Shown: positions 1 to 8,854, counted from the first letter of the stretch. The stretch: DNA of 28,847 nucleotides from Euryarchaeota archaeon UBA40 (GCA_002506875.1 DAYJ01000045.1:1-28847); one strand, 5' to 3'. Program-made: numbers and translations. The notes: a model not told the origin generated them from the sequence alone.

Positions 1-299
1 GAGGCAGCAAAATCCTGCATTAAATTGACAATTTTTGTTCCGATACCCAGATTCCTAGATTTTTCATCTACAGCCATCCCTCGAATTCGGTAAAACGCAC
101 CATCTCTCGGATCAGTTTGCAAAGTGGCACAACCAACCATTCGATTTCCAATGTGTGCTACAACGAATTTCGTTCTAGGATCTTCATCTATTCCATGATA
201 GTGTGCGGTTTCAAGAGGGAGACCAATCCGAAGCACCTTCCATCTGAGATTGAGGTGATCCTCGTCGACAGAATTCACCCATGAGTATCGCACCTCCAT
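1..299 (-). CDS. GNAT-family N-acetyltransferase, 3' end cut by window edge
   Basis: The visible 99 residues begin MEVRYSWV and contain the GNAT core: a DEDPRT-KFVVA strand, a GNRMVGCATL strand, then a YRIRGMAV strand followed by an N-LGIG turn (the acetyl-CoA pyrophosphate loop, in place of R/Q-x-x-G-x-G). This order is typical of small single-domain GNAT acetyltransferases, which move an acetyl group from acetyl-CoA to an amine; the substrate cannot be told. The ATG at 299 was chosen because GNAT proteins usually start just before this first strand. The frame stays open further upstream (to beyond 414 in reverse) without an ATG, so a longer N-terminus cannot be excluded. The gene is divergent from the sugar acetyltransferase gene, sharing about 100 bp of upstream DNA. 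The C-terminus lies off the window. Confidence 0.75.
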   Translation of the reverse strand, partial: MEVRYSWVNSVDEDHLNLRWKVLRIGLPLETAHYHGIDEDPRTKFVVAHIGNRMVGCATLQTDPRDGAFYRIRGMAVDEKSRNLGIGTKIVNLMQDFAA

Positions 300-405
300 A
301 TCTTTGTCCAGTATCTCCCAACGCAAATAGCCACCGGGAAAGACCCAATCTCTGAAACGATGGAGGCCCGTCCCCGATTTGATGATGGAGGATACATCCG
401 ACTTG

Positions 406-966
406 ATGATCCATCCTTCATCGATTATTGATGAAGGCGTAAAATTGGGCCCAGGAGTGCGAATTTGGCATTTTTGTCATATTCGGGAAGGGGCCCGAAT
501 AGGGTCTAAATCTTCGCTTGGACAGAACGTCGTTGTAGGGCCCGCTGTTGAGATTGGTTCGGGTTGTAAAATTCAAAATAACGTATCCATCTTTTCCGGC
601 GTCACTTTAGAATCAAATGTCTTCATTGGACCATCTTGCGTATTCACGAATGTGCGGAACCCCCGTGCAGGTATCAATCGCAAGTCGGAATTTGAATCTA
701 CATTAATCCGCCAAGGTGCCACTATAGGCGCTAATGCCACAATCCTTTGTGGAATAGAAATTGGAGCGTTTGCAATGATTGGTGCGGGTAGCGTTGTCAC
801 GCGTACAGTGCACCCCCATGCCCTCATGGCTGGAAATCCAGCGAGACAGATTGGCTGGGTGGGCCAATCTGGTGAAACCTTGGATTCCGATTTGGTCTGT
901 CCGAGAACAGGAGAGAAGTACATCATCGAGAATGGAATCCTTCGTCGAGAGGAGGTGGATGAATGA
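406..966 (+). CDS. wbpD: Left-handed beta-helix acyltransferase, WbpD/WlbB-like sugar N-acetyltransferase
   Basis: 186 residues from the chosen ATG. It begins MIHPSSIIDEGVKLGPG, followed by hexapeptide repeats (IGxxx: ARIGSKSSLGQNVVVG, VEIGSGCKIQNNV, ATIGANATILCG) that fold as a left-handed beta helix. The end GNPARQIGW plus a later CPRTGEKY is characteristic of the WbpD/WlbB family, which acetylates the 3-amino group of UDP-2-acetamido-3-amino-glucuronate for surface polysaccharide. Here it would supply glycans for the cell surface or for N-glycosylation (inference). An in-frame ATG run at 379 would add MMMEDTSDL, but family members start at the MIHP position. The stop overlaps the next start by 4 bp (ATGA), so the two genes are probably co-translated. 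No other sugar-nucleotide gene is visible nearby. Confidence 0.85.
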   Translation: MIHPSSIIDEGVKLGPGVRIWHFCHIREGARIGSKSSLGQNVVVGPAVEIGSGCKIQNNVSIFSGVTLESNVFIGPSCVFTNVRNPRAGINRKSEFESTLIRQGATIGANATILCGIEIGAFAMIGAGSVVTRTVHPHALMAGNPARQIGWVGQSGETLDSDLVCPRTGEKYIIENGILRREEVDE

Positions 967-1550
967 AGTGGCTTAGCCTATTGTTGGTGTTCATGTTTGT
1001 CGGTTGTATTGGCGCATCTCCTGAGCCTGAGAATCCGTACCATGGATTCGAATGGACTGGAACGAATCCCGCCCCCTTGTTCATGTTGGAGTCCTCAGAT
1101 GGTGAGCTTTGGTCGCTTGAGGAACAGCGGAATAAGACAGTTGTTCTTGCTTTTACTTACACTCGTTGTTATGCTACTTGTCCAGTAACTTCAGCTACGT
1201 TAGCAGCCATTAATGATGCTCTTTCGGACGAAGAAAAGGAAAGAATCACATTTGTATCGGTTACTATCGATCCTTGGCATGATTCACCTTCTGTCTTGAC
1301 TAATTGGACCGAGGAAAGAGGATATGAATGGCCTCATCTTACTGGTTCTCCAGAGGCTGTTGTTCCAGTGTTAAACGAATATGGGGTTGATCCAGTAAAT
1401 TTCGAGGATGATTCTGACGAAGGATATGGATTCAGTCATACACAACCCACTTACATTATCGATGAAACCGGCAATGCTCTCGTACTTTGGACAGAACCAG
1501 ATTTACCACTAGATCTCTTCCTTGAAGATCTTCGACTCATTGCGGTGTGA
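963..1550 (+). CDS. SCO1/SenC-like copper chaperone lipoprotein
   Basis: 195 residues. A short hydrophobic N-terminus ends in a lipobox-like FVGC (Cys15), suggesting a lipid-anchored extracytoplasmic protein. The thioredoxin fold carries the SCO motif C69-Y-A-T-C73-P, the TIDPWHD segment around residue 101, and the distal His159 in FSHTQPTYIID. Together these are the Cu-binding CxxxC plus His of SCO1/SenC/PrrC proteins, which deliver copper to the CuA site of cytochrome c oxidase or act as thiol reductants. The length is normal for the family. The gene overlaps the WbpD-like gene by ATGA and is followed within 8 bp by the transporter gene, so the three are likely one transcript. No oxidase subunit lies in the window. 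Confidence 0.9.
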   Translation: MKWLSLLLVFMFVGCIGASPEPENPYHGFEWTGTNPAPLFMLESSDGELWSLEEQRNKTVVLAFTYTRCYATCPVTSATLAAINDALSDEEKERITFVSVTIDPWHDSPSVLTNWTEERGYEWPHLTGSPEAVVPVLNEYGVDPVNFEDDSDEGYGFSHTQPTYIIDETGNALVLWTEPDLPLDLFLEDLRLIAV

Positions 1551-1557
1551 TTCTCAG

Positions 1558-2481
1558 ATGAATGACCGCCGTCGAGCGACTTGGGCCCTTCTATTGGTTA
1601 CTCTTCTCTGGGGTGGAACATTCATCTGGATGAAACAGGCATTAGATGCAAGCGTAGTGTTGACACCTACTTTAGCAAAAAATGACGCTGCTATTTTCTT
1701 TGTCCTCATGAGGTTTCTAATCGCTTCCGCCCTCCTTCCTCTAGTCCTTAGTGAAGCAAGAAAAGGCCTCATGAGCATACCTAATTGGAAGGCCGGGTCG
1801 TTGCTGGGGGTACTGATTTGGGGAGGGTTTCTGTTACAGATGATTGGTCTTACCGATGTTACGCCAGCAGTCTCAGCTTTTCTAACAAGCCTCTACGTTG
1901 TATTCACATCTTTGATTGCCATGGCAATTACCCGCCGCTTCCTTTCGCTTCCAGCAATAGTTGGTGTCTTTCTTGCAACCGTTGGAGCAGGTTGGATTTC
2001 TGGACCACCTCAAATCAATTTCGGGCTTGGTGAGTGGCTGACTATTGCATGCGCGTTTCTTTTTGCGGCGCATATTATTGCAACAGATCGTTTGACAGAA
2101 GGTCAAGATGCAGTGGGCATGACTGCAACGATGCTGCTTACTGTGACCATTCTTTCTGGTATTACGCAACTAGTATTCGGGTCAAGTGATTATGGTACTC
2201 TAATCGATCTTACACTCTCCCCATCGTTTCTCTTTCCACTACTATATTGTGCGATTCTTGGAAGCATAGTTGCGTTGCTGATATTGATGATGCATCAGAG
2301 GAACCTTGACCCAGTTCATGCGGCAGTACTCTATGCTGCTGAACCGGTCTGGGCAATGCTCGGCTCCCTGGCCTTCGACCTTGAAGGAGAGCTTACAGGC
2401 TGGCTCATTTTCGGTGCTTCCGCAATCCTTGTTGGCAATCTAATTGTCCAGTTCGGTGAGAATTCCGATGAAGAAGAATGA
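1558..2481 (+). CDS. EamA/DMT-family transporter
   Basis: 307 residues, about ten hydrophobic helices arranged as two EamA repeats. The first begins ATWALLLVTLLWGGTFIWMK, matching the drug/metabolite transporter signature (W-G-x-x-F near the end of TM1). The second repeat ends with an AEPVWAMLGSLAFDLEGE segment, equally typical. Such proteins export metabolites or amino acids; the substrate cannot be predicted. The ATG at 1558 was chosen because the upstream in-frame ATG at 1522 lies inside the SCO-like gene and adds a polar stretch before TM1. A short acidic tail (NSDEEE) ends the protein. Confidence 0.9.
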   Translation: MNDRRRATWALLLVTLLWGGTFIWMKQALDASVVLTPTLAKNDAAIFFVLMRFLIASALLPLVLSEARKGLMSIPNWKAGSLLGVLIWGGFLLQMIGLTDVTPAVSAFLTSLYVVFTSLIAMAITRRFLSLPAIVGVFLATVGAGWISGPPQINFGLGEWLTIACAFLFAAHIIATDRLTEGQDAVGMTATMLLTVTILSGITQLVFGSSDYGTLIDLTLSPSFLFPLLYCAILGSIVALLILMMHQRNLDPVHAAVLYAAEPVWAMLGSLAFDLEGELTGWLIFGASAILVGNLIVQFGENSDEEE

Positions 2482-2522
2482 CTTGGCTTGAGTCATAAGT
2501 ATGGAGGAGTGTTCAAGAATCG

Positions 2523-2882
2523 GTGAATAGTCGGCAATTCATGGCGACCTTCGATCCCGCTACAATGGTCTTTGGGAGCTTTGCTGACCAACTCGATGCA
2601 GCATTTGGGTCATCTATAGGTTGGATTGTGGGCAATCTGCTTTTACTCGTAGTTGTTTTTGGTTTGATTCAGGCGCTTAGGAATGCTTCTGACCTCATCA
2701 GATATTTCGAGATAACAAATGCAAGATTCACATCTTGGATTGGATACACCATTGCCACCATCATTCAACACTTGGTATTCCTTTCCTTTGGTTTCCCCTT
2801 CATCGGCGCATTTCTAACTGCAGTATCTTCCACACTTCTTTGGAAGTGGACATTTGATACATTGACACCGACGAATGCTTGA
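2523..2882 (+). CDS. Small membrane protein of unknown function
   Basis: 119 residues from a GTG start, or 113 from the ATG at 2541. Two strong hydrophobic segments are visible: SIGWIVGNLLLLVVVFGLIQ at about residues 31-50, and a longer pair spanning IGYTIATIIQHLVFLSFGF and FIGAFLTAVSSTLLW at about residues 73-106. The family is not recognised. The sequence CATAAGTA at about 2494-2501 lies 26 bp upstream of the GTG, where an archaeal TATA box would sit for a leaderless transcript, which slightly favours the GTG. The gene sits alone between the EamA transporter and the PINA-like ATPase gene. Confidence 0.65.
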   Translation: MNSRQFMATFDPATMVFGSFADQLDAAFGSSIGWIVGNLLLLVVVFGLIQALRNASDLIRYFEITNARFTSWIGYTIATIIQHLVFLSFGFPFIGAFLTAVSSTLLWKWTFDTLTPTNA

Positions 2883-2933
2883 GCGTCTATATGGACGGCG
2901 GGTTGAAGCACCCTCGGGATTCAATTCACTAAC

Positions 2934-4298
2934 ATGGCGACGTTCGGAGACCGTCCTCCTCTCCCTGAGGACTTGTCTGAATTACTCTCTGATGAGACGG
3001 CAAGTACAGTATTTCTCAAGGCTGACTGTCCACCACGAGTAAAATCTGGACACATTTCTGAGATACGATTGGTTGAATTGGAGGAGGAACCCTGGTCTCG
3101 TGGTCGAGTTGAATCTCTTGCTGAAGCAATTCAACAAGTTGTCGAGGAGAATCAGGATCGATCAGATTGTTTTGTTGAGATTGAACGCCTTGGTTGCACG
3201 ATTTTCCAGGTAGGAGATCTTCGAGTGACTTGTGCATCACCTCCATTCTCAGATGCATGGGAGATTACTGTCGTGCGGCCTGTTGCTCGATTGAGTATTG
3301 CTGATTATGAATTGCAGCAGGACCTCATAGATCGTCTTTCAGATCATCATCGTGGCATGTTTGTTGTTGGTAAGCCGGGTTCAGGAAAGAGTACTTTTGC
3401 TACAGCGATTGCTGACCACCTCGATCTAGAGATTGGAGCGATGGTTAAGACCATGGAGGCTCCACGTGATCTTCAGGTTGCGAAGCGAATTACCCAATAT
3501 GCACCATTAGAAGGTGATTTAGAGAAGACTGCGGAAGTAATCTTCCTTGTCCGTCCTGATTTTGTAATCTATGATGAGGTAAGGAGAGCCAATGATTTCC
3601 GAATCTTTTCTGACGTCCGCCTTGCAGGTGTAGGGCTTCTCGGAGTTACTCATGCGAATAGTGGACTTGAAGCAATTCAGCGACTTGTTGGTAAGGTTGA
3701 ACTTGGATTAATTGCACAAGTGCTCGATACTGTTGTACATATTGAGCGTGGTAAGGTACACGAAGTTCTCGAACTGAAGATGGTAGTTCGAGCACCTTCA
3801 GGTATGGATGCCGAATTATCACGACCAGTCATTGAAATTCGACGATTCCCTGAGGGGACGTTAACTCATGAGATGTTTGCTTTCGGCTCTGAGATAGCAG
3901 TTGTTCCCGTAACGGCAGATGGAGAATCCAATCAATCTAGTCCAATTCGGCGACTTGCCGCTGAAGAATTACGGCGCCTCATTCGAGGGTTTACTGGAGT
4001 TCGCGTCCATCATGTTCAGTTTACTAGTGAGAGAGCCGCAGAGGTCTATGTTGACGATGCTGCCATTGGTTCTGTTGTAGGCCCTGGCGGGGATTCAGTT
4101 CGTGCCCTCGAAGAAGAGGTAGGGGGCGTCCGATTGAAAATCAAGGGGTACAAGGATCTATCACATGCGCTTAGGCGTGAGTTAGATCAGCGTTCACATC
4201 TCCAAGATCACGGTTTTGACCCATCAACTGCGTCTCGTTCTTGGGAGTCGTCTAAAGGTGGACGCAAAGGAAAGAGAAAGAAAAATCGTCGCCGTTGA
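2934..4298 (+). CDS. PINA/COG1855-like ATPase with C-terminal KH domain, lacking the PIN domain
   Basis: 454 residues. A GspE/PilT-type secretion-ATPase core has Walker A GKPGSGKST (146-153), Walker B FVIYDE (210-215) and a conserved His in GVTHA (240). About residues 345-415 form a KH-like RNA-binding domain with a GPGG loop (SVVGPGGDSVRALEEEVGG). The tail is very basic (KGGRKGKRKKNRRR). This domain order matches archaeal PINA-type ATPases, hexamers linked to Holliday-junction and RNA/DNA processing. Those proteins normally carry an N-terminal PIN nuclease domain; this one starts directly at the linker before the ATPase, and the 50 bp upstream do not code for it. The stop overlaps a possible TTG of the next gene, but the preferred next start is 54 bp further on. 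Confidence 0.85.
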   Translation: MATFGDRPPLPEDLSELLSDETASTVFLKADCPPRVKSGHISEIRLVELEEEPWSRGRVESLAEAIQQVVEENQDRSDCFVEIERLGCTIFQVGDLRVTCASPPFSDAWEITVVRPVARLSIADYELQQDLIDRLSDHHRGMFVVGKPGSGKSTFATAIADHLDLEIGAMVKTMEAPRDLQVAKRITQYAPLEGDLEKTAEVIFLVRPDFVIYDEVRRANDFRIFSDVRLAGVGLLGVTHANSGLEAIQRLVGKVELGLIAQVLDTVVHIERGKVHEVLELKMVVRAPSGMDAELSRPVIEIRRFPEGTLTHEMFAFGSEIAVVPVTADGESNQSSPIRRLAAEELRRLIRGFTGVRVHHVQFTSERAAEVYVDDAAIGSVVGPGGDSVRALEEEVGGVRLKIKGYKDLSHALRRELDQRSHLQDHGFDPSTASRSWESSKGGRKGKRKKNRRR

Positions 4299-4351
4299 AT
4301 CTTGAATCAGCATCGGTTGCATTGATATTCTTGATTACTTACTGCGGGACG

Positions 4352-7300
4352 ATGAGAACCTCAGTTGCGTTGGTTGCCATAATGCTCCTCCCAATCCTCC
4401 TTCAAATTCCTGAAGTCCCTGAATATCTTGAGGATAACGAACCTTCTTTCCCATCAGTTAGCGCAACTAACCCTCTTGGCTGGGAATGGGTCAACAAAGA
4501 TACGGATGCGGGTTTTACTCGAGTCATGCAAGTTGAAGGTCAGTCGAATGGTTCTTTCTTCGTCTCTGGTGTATTCAAAGCCGGATCACTCAATCTTGAA
4601 AATCGAATGATTTTGAATAATGGAGGATACGATGCTTTCGTTGGACATTATGCTTACAATGGAGGCAATGGATATTGGTCATGGCTTACATCTTTTGGAG
4701 GGACTGAAGATGAATATGTTGAGGATATGATATTCGCATCTTCTGGAGATCTTGTCATAGTTGGGTCTTCTGATTCTTCTTCAATCAGCGTAGGTTCTAC
4801 CACATTGACAAATCAAGGAGATAGAGATGGGTATTCGTTCAAAGTTGATGGTCAAACAGGATCGATTGATTGGATACAATCGTTGGGTTCTACTGGTTTT
4901 GATAATGTAACTGGTGTAACTGAAACCTCCATTGGAGATTATGCTTATTGTGGTTGGACAAATAGTACTACACTCAATGTCAATGGTACTGCACATAATG
5001 GAACTGGAATGGATAATGATCTCTTCATTGCATGGTCCTCTATTGGAGGAACATGGAACAATCTTCGTCGCTATGGGGGTAATGGAAAAGAGGAAGCGCA
5101 TGATTGTGCAGCCGACTCTAATGACAGAGTAATGGTCGTTGGGGAATTCAGTTCCTCTACAGTTACGCTGGATCAGACCACAATCAGTCATGGTGGGGGA
5201 ACAGGTTCTGACAGTATTGTGATGCGGGTTGCTCGTAGTGGTGTAGAATGGGTTCGTAAGCCAATCGCAACAGCAAACGATCGCGCTTGGTCCGTAGATG
5301 TGGATTCTGCAGGAAATGTCTTCGTTGTTGGAGAACACCTGTACAATTCTTCAGGATCTAGCGAAATTACTTGGGGTTCAATCCGCATTTCAGGTTGTAT
5401 AAATTACCAAATGGTCTATGTCGTGAAATTCTCAAATGTTGGGGCAATTGGCTGGGCAATTAGGTCATATAATTACTATAGCTCTTCTTCAAGTTCAAAC
5501 CGTCAATGGGACCCTTCGATTGCAGTTGCAGGCAATAATCTGGCATTGGGGCTTCACAACAATGGTAATTCCCGCCTCAGATTTTGTGGCAGTACTACCT
5601 CAGACGTGCTCTATGGCAATTCGTATGATACAGCATGGTTTGTTGGAATTTCGAGTACGGGGGATGTTCGGAATAATCACTTTCGACAGTCACAATATGC
5701 AAATTTGTACGATGTCGATGTCGTAGATAATCCCACAGGCAACGACTATGCATTTGCTGGTTGGATTAATCATGGTCGTCATGGTCATGATAATACTCAA
5801 AGTGATACTACGACGATGCATCAAACACGGTCTGATGCGCCTTATACTTCGATGAGAATACACAATTGGGAGGACTCAAATTCATATCCCGGGCCATACA
5901 ATACCATTGAGAATATCGATATAGGATTCACATCAAGGGAATGGGTAATCGATCAAGAACGGATTAATTCTACTCATTCAGCAATTCTTGTTCATGGTGA
6001 GACACAAGGACTACGTTTTGGTAATCTTTCAAAAGGTGGAACAACCGATGAGAACATCTGGCTAGCTGTCGTGAATGAGACTGGATCTTGGACGGAATTA
6101 GCTCATTTCCATTTTCAGACTGAGCGTGATACCGACAATCAGCCAAAAGGACTCGGAATGACCATTTCACCTAATGGTACGATATGGATCACAGTATGGT
6201 GGTCTGGCTTTCTTGAAGTTCCAGGATTTTCTAGACTTACTGGATCAGGTTTCAATATTCTAAGTTGGCATCCAGGTACGGGCTGGGCATCAAATGAACA
6301 AATTAATGGTTTTCAGAATTCATACGACGTCCCCTTCGATGCAGTAATTGATGGAATGGGGGATCTATGGGTATCGGGTGCGTGTAGATATACTGTTTCG
6401 ATAGGGAGTTTCTCTTCCAGCGGAAGTAGCAGTTATCTGACCTGCTTTGCACGCAGAAATGTAACTAATGGATGGAATGCTGTTTACCGTTCATATTCAC
6501 AAAACAGTCCTAGAGTCGATGCGATAGCAGGCCATCCTAATGGAGGCATTGTTTTCTGGACCAGAGGCGATTACTACCTTACTCCTTCAGGAAGCAGTGT
6601 CTACGTTAGTAACAATGAAGCAGGTGGTTTAGTACGTTTATTTTCCAATAACGGATCGATGTATCTCTGGGATAGGCCCGCTTGTTCTACATCTTCCAAC
6701 CAGTGTAATTTGGTTCAATCTATGGACGTAAGATCGAATGGAGATATTGTAATCGGAGGACACTTTCGAAATTCAATTTCGTTCTCAGGATGCTGTTCAG
6801 TAAATTCTGGAGGAGGTTCCGACGGATATATTGCGATGTGGAATGCAACCTTGCATACTTGGGGCTGGTCAATCGCCCTTGGAGGTACATCAGACGACCA
6901 ACTCTACGATGTTCGCTTTATTGGAAACGGGAGCATCGCTTCAGTAGGTCAAAAATCAGGAGTGATTAGCGTTGGATTAACGACCTTGTCTAGTGCAGGT
7001 ACTGGATTTGTGGCCATGGCATCAGATCAGGGAACTTGGTCTTGGGCCCAGCAACCGACTGGAGATACTCGTATCCGGACCGTTATCCCCGCAGGAAATG
7101 GTAGCATCGAAGTAGCTGGTGAATTATTGTATGATGTCAATCCCCGTATTTTTGGATTAGATTCTCTTCGTTCATCGGATGGGGAGGACTTGTTTGTCTC
7201 AAGGATGAGTGCTGATCAAGATGCTGATGGTATTACTAACAATCGCGACAATTGCCTTTCGATCTACAATCCTCCTCAAGCAGATTTTGAGAATGATGGC

Positions 7301-8809
7301 ATAGGGGATATCTGCGATGATGATGATGATGGGGACGGAGTACTCGATGTCGACGATTCTTGTCCGATGGGTGCTATCGGATGGATATCATTGGCAGTAT
7401 CAGATCACGACTCAGATGGATGTGCTGATGCAACCGAAGATGACGACGATGATGATGATGGCATCCTCGATATCGACGATTCTTGTTTGTATGGGGCGTT
7501 GAATTGGACATCGACAGCGAGTAATGATCACGATCAGGATGGCTGTCAGGATTCAGTTGAAGACACAGACGATGACAACGATCAAGTTTACGATAATCCG
7601 GATGCTTGTCCGCGTGGTGAGACAGGGTGGATTTCGAATCCAGATACGGATCTTGATGGCGATGGTTGTCTCGATGGAGTTGAGGATGATGATGATGATG
7701 GCGATGGTGTAGATGATGACCAGGACACTTGCCCTACTGGTGCTACGGGATGGGTATCACAATCATCCAATGACAATGATGGCGATGGCTGCCTTGATTC
7801 TCAGGAAGACGATAATGACGATGAAGACGACTTCCCAGATGTGGATGATTCATGTCCGAATGGAACAATCGATTGGCGAAGTGGTTCCATAACTGACTAT
7901 GATGGCGATGGATGCTACGATGCGGACGAAGATCTCGATGATGACGCAGATGGCGTGCCAGATACTTCAGACAACTGCCCCCGTGGAGTCATAGGGTGGC
8001 GGACGAATCCAACAATCGATTTCGATCAAGACGGTTGTCATGATTACAATGAGGATTGGGACGATGATGGTGATGGAGTAAACGATCTCGATGACACATG
8101 CCCAAGAACAAATCTAGGTTTGTCGGTAAATATCGAAGGTTGTGCGCAAGGAGAAGTCCCTCAGGGCTCAGGAGATGGTGGCGGCAGTGTAACGTATGTG
8201 AATAATACGTATCAGAATGATACCTATGTGAATAATACGTATCAGAATGATACCTATGTGAATAATACGTATCAGAATGAAACATCTCAGAATGATACCT
8301 ACGTGAACAACACTTACTCAAATTCCTCCACTTCAATTGCATATGAAAATGAAACATTCCAGAATATGACATACCTCAATGAAACTACAGTAGATGGTGA
8401 AGCAAATGAAACCCCGGCAGAATCAACAGAACAAGTGTCCGATTCTGGGTTTTCATTTCCTTTGTTGGAGATATTATTCCTAATTCTCTTGGGTACATTG
8501 GTTTTGATTCAGACCTTAGCGTTCCGAAGACGCCCAGAACCAACGTCCACATTCATAGATCCTCACGATCATACATCGATTTTCAATGATAATAATCTCG
8601 ATCAAGAGGATTCACATGAAGAATTGTCAACTGATGTGGTAGAAGAAATAATTGAGGAATCTGACACCAATATTGACTCCCCGCCTTTGGATTCTAATGG
8701 GACTGTAGATGAATCGGGATTTGAGTGGATAGAGTGGCCGGAGGGTAGTGGAATTAATCATTATCGAAAGGCAGAATCTCAGGATACTTGGGAAATATGG
8801 GAATCATGA
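4352..8809 (+). CDS. Giant membrane-anchored surface protein: propeller-like repeats, TSP3 array, glycan stalk, TM, WW-like tail
   Basis: 1485 residues. A signal peptide (MRTSVALVAIMLLPILLQ) leads into about 900 residues of W-x-W...GG...D-x-V / VVG repeats that resemble SBBP-type beta-propeller units. Residues about 955-1253 are Asp-rich TSP3-like calcium-binding repeats. A sequon-rich NxT stalk follows (about 1280-1350), then one membrane helix ending in FRRRPEP, and a roughly 95-residue acidic cytoplasmic tail that ends in a WW-like segment. This is a type I surface protein exposed outside the cell and presumably stabilised by calcium; its ligand is unknown. A TTG start at 4295 is possible, but it overlaps the ATPase gene and adds a second hydrophobic stretch, so the ATG at 4352 is preferred. 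Its codons look more A+T-rich than those of neighbouring housekeeping genes. Confidence 0.85.
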   Translation: MRTSVALVAIMLLPILLQIPEVPEYLEDNEPSFPSVSATNPLGWEWVNKDTDAGFTRVMQVEGQSNGSFFVSGVFKAGSLNLENRMILNNGGYDAFVGHYAYNGGNGYWSWLTSFGGTEDEYVEDMIFASSGDLVIVGSSDSSSISVGSTTLTNQGDRDGYSFKVDGQTGSIDWIQSLGSTGFDNVTGVTETSIGDYAYCGWTNSTTLNVNGTAHNGTGMDNDLFIAWSSIGGTWNNLRRYGGNGKEEAHDCAADSNDRVMVVGEFSSSTVTLDQTTISHGGGTGSDSIVMRVARSGVEWVRKPIATANDRAWSVDVDSAGNVFVVGEHLYNSSGSSEITWGSIRISGCINYQMVYVVKFSNVGAIGWAIRSYNYYSSSSSSNRQWDPSIAVAGNNLALGLHNNGNSRLRFCGSTTSDVLYGNSYDTAWFVGISSTGDVRNNHFRQSQYANLYDVDVVDNPTGNDYAFAGWINHGRHGHDNTQSDTTTMHQTRSDAPYTSMRIHNWEDSNSYPGPYNTIENIDIGFTSREWVIDQERINSTHSAILVHGETQGLRFGNLSKGGTTDENIWLAVVNETGSWTELAHFHFQTERDTDNQPKGLGMTISPNGTIWITVWWSGFLEVPGFSRLTGSGFNILSWHPGTGWASNEQINGFQNSYDVPFDAVIDGMGDLWVSGACRYTVSIGSFSSSGSSSYLTCFARRNVTNGWNAVYRSYSQNSPRVDAIAGHPNGGIVFWTRGDYYLTPSGSSVYVSNNEAGGLVRLFSNNGSMYLWDRPACSTSSNQCNLVQSMDVRSNGDIVIGGHFRNSISFSGCCSVNSGGGSDGYIAMWNATLHTWGWSIALGGTSDDQLYDVRFIGNGSIASVGQKSGVISVGLTTLSSAGTGFVAMASDQGTWSWAQQPTGDTRIRTVIPAGNGSIEVAGELLYDVNPRIFGLDSLRSSDGEDLFVSRMSADQDADGITNNRDNCLSIYNPPQADFENDGIGDICDDDDDGDGVLDVDDSCPMGAIGWISLAVSDHDSDGCADATEDDDDDDDGILDIDDSCLYGALNWTSTASNDHDQDGCQDSVEDTDDDNDQVYDNPDACPRGETGWISNPDTDLDGDGCLDGVEDDDDDGDGVDDDQDTCPTGATGWVSQSSNDNDGDGCLDSQEDDNDDEDDFPDVDDSCPNGTIDWRSGSITDYDGDGCYDADEDLDDDADGVPDTSDNCPRGVIGWRTNPTIDFDQDGCHDYNEDWDDDGDGVNDLDDTCPRTNLGLSVNIEGCAQGEVPQGSGDGGGSVTYVNNTYQNDTYVNNTYQNDTYVNNTYQNETSQNDTYVNNTYSNSSTSIAYENETFQNMTYLNETTVDGEANETPAESTEQVSDSGFSFPLLEILFLILLGTLVLIQTLAFRRRPEPTSTFIDPHDHTSIFNDNNLDQEDSHEELSTDVVEEIIEESDTNIDSPPLDSNGTVDESGFEWIEWPEGSGINHYRKAESQDTWEIWES
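7216..8130 (+). repeat. TSP3-like tandem repeats inside the surface protein
   Basis: After an opening TSP3 unit (DQDADGITNNRDNC...), about six units of 37-40 codons follow, each with DDSCPxGxxGW, a polar stretch, DxDxDGCxD and EDxDDDxDG. The last unit is truncated (CPRTNLGL). Each unit has two Cys, consistent with one disulphide per unit, and D-x-D-x-D-G loops that bind calcium. Runs of GAT/GAC codons (for example around 7314-7332 and 7440-7461) are slippage-prone, so repeat number may vary between strains. Confidence 0.85.
8195..8284 (+). repeat. Three 30-bp direct repeats coding a glycosylation-site stalk
   Basis: Three head-to-tail 30-bp copies start at 8195, 8225 and 8255, nearly identical (the last four bases of copy three differ), followed by a degenerate fourth. 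Each encodes YVNNTYQNDT with two N-x-T sequons. The wider stalk to about 8410 carries about 13 sequons, next to the membrane anchor. Near-identity at DNA level points to recent duplication. Confidence 0.85.
8726..8800 (+). other. WW-like segment at the cytoplasmic end of the surface protein
   Basis: The last 28 residues contain W-I-E-W-P-E-G-S-G (Gly 8 after the first Trp, as in WW domains), a His-Tyr pair where the YY block would be, and a T-W at 20-21 after the first Trp, one residue shorter than the WW consensus. The final Pro is replaced by Trp. This may be a WW-like module or chance composition. Confidence 0.4.
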
Positions 8810-8854
8810 GATTCGCGGTGACTTCTTGAGAAGGACCCGGTTCAGACACCCTGC

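Noticed and set aside
573..926. Minus-strand 117-residue frame opposite the WbpD-like gene
   Set aside because: No family features; the + strand frame has a full hexapeptide-repeat pattern.
4295..4351. TTG start of the surface protein overlapping the ATPase gene
   Set aside because: It would place a second hydrophobic stretch before a clean signal peptide starting at ATG 4352.
8195..8284. Direct repeats as a CRISPR array
   Set aside because: Copies are contiguous without spacers and lie in frame inside a coding region.
7989..8372. Minus-strand 127-residue frame rich in His, Tyr and Ser
   Set aside because: It is a shadow of the repeat-rich surface protein; composition mirrors the codons of the opposite strand.
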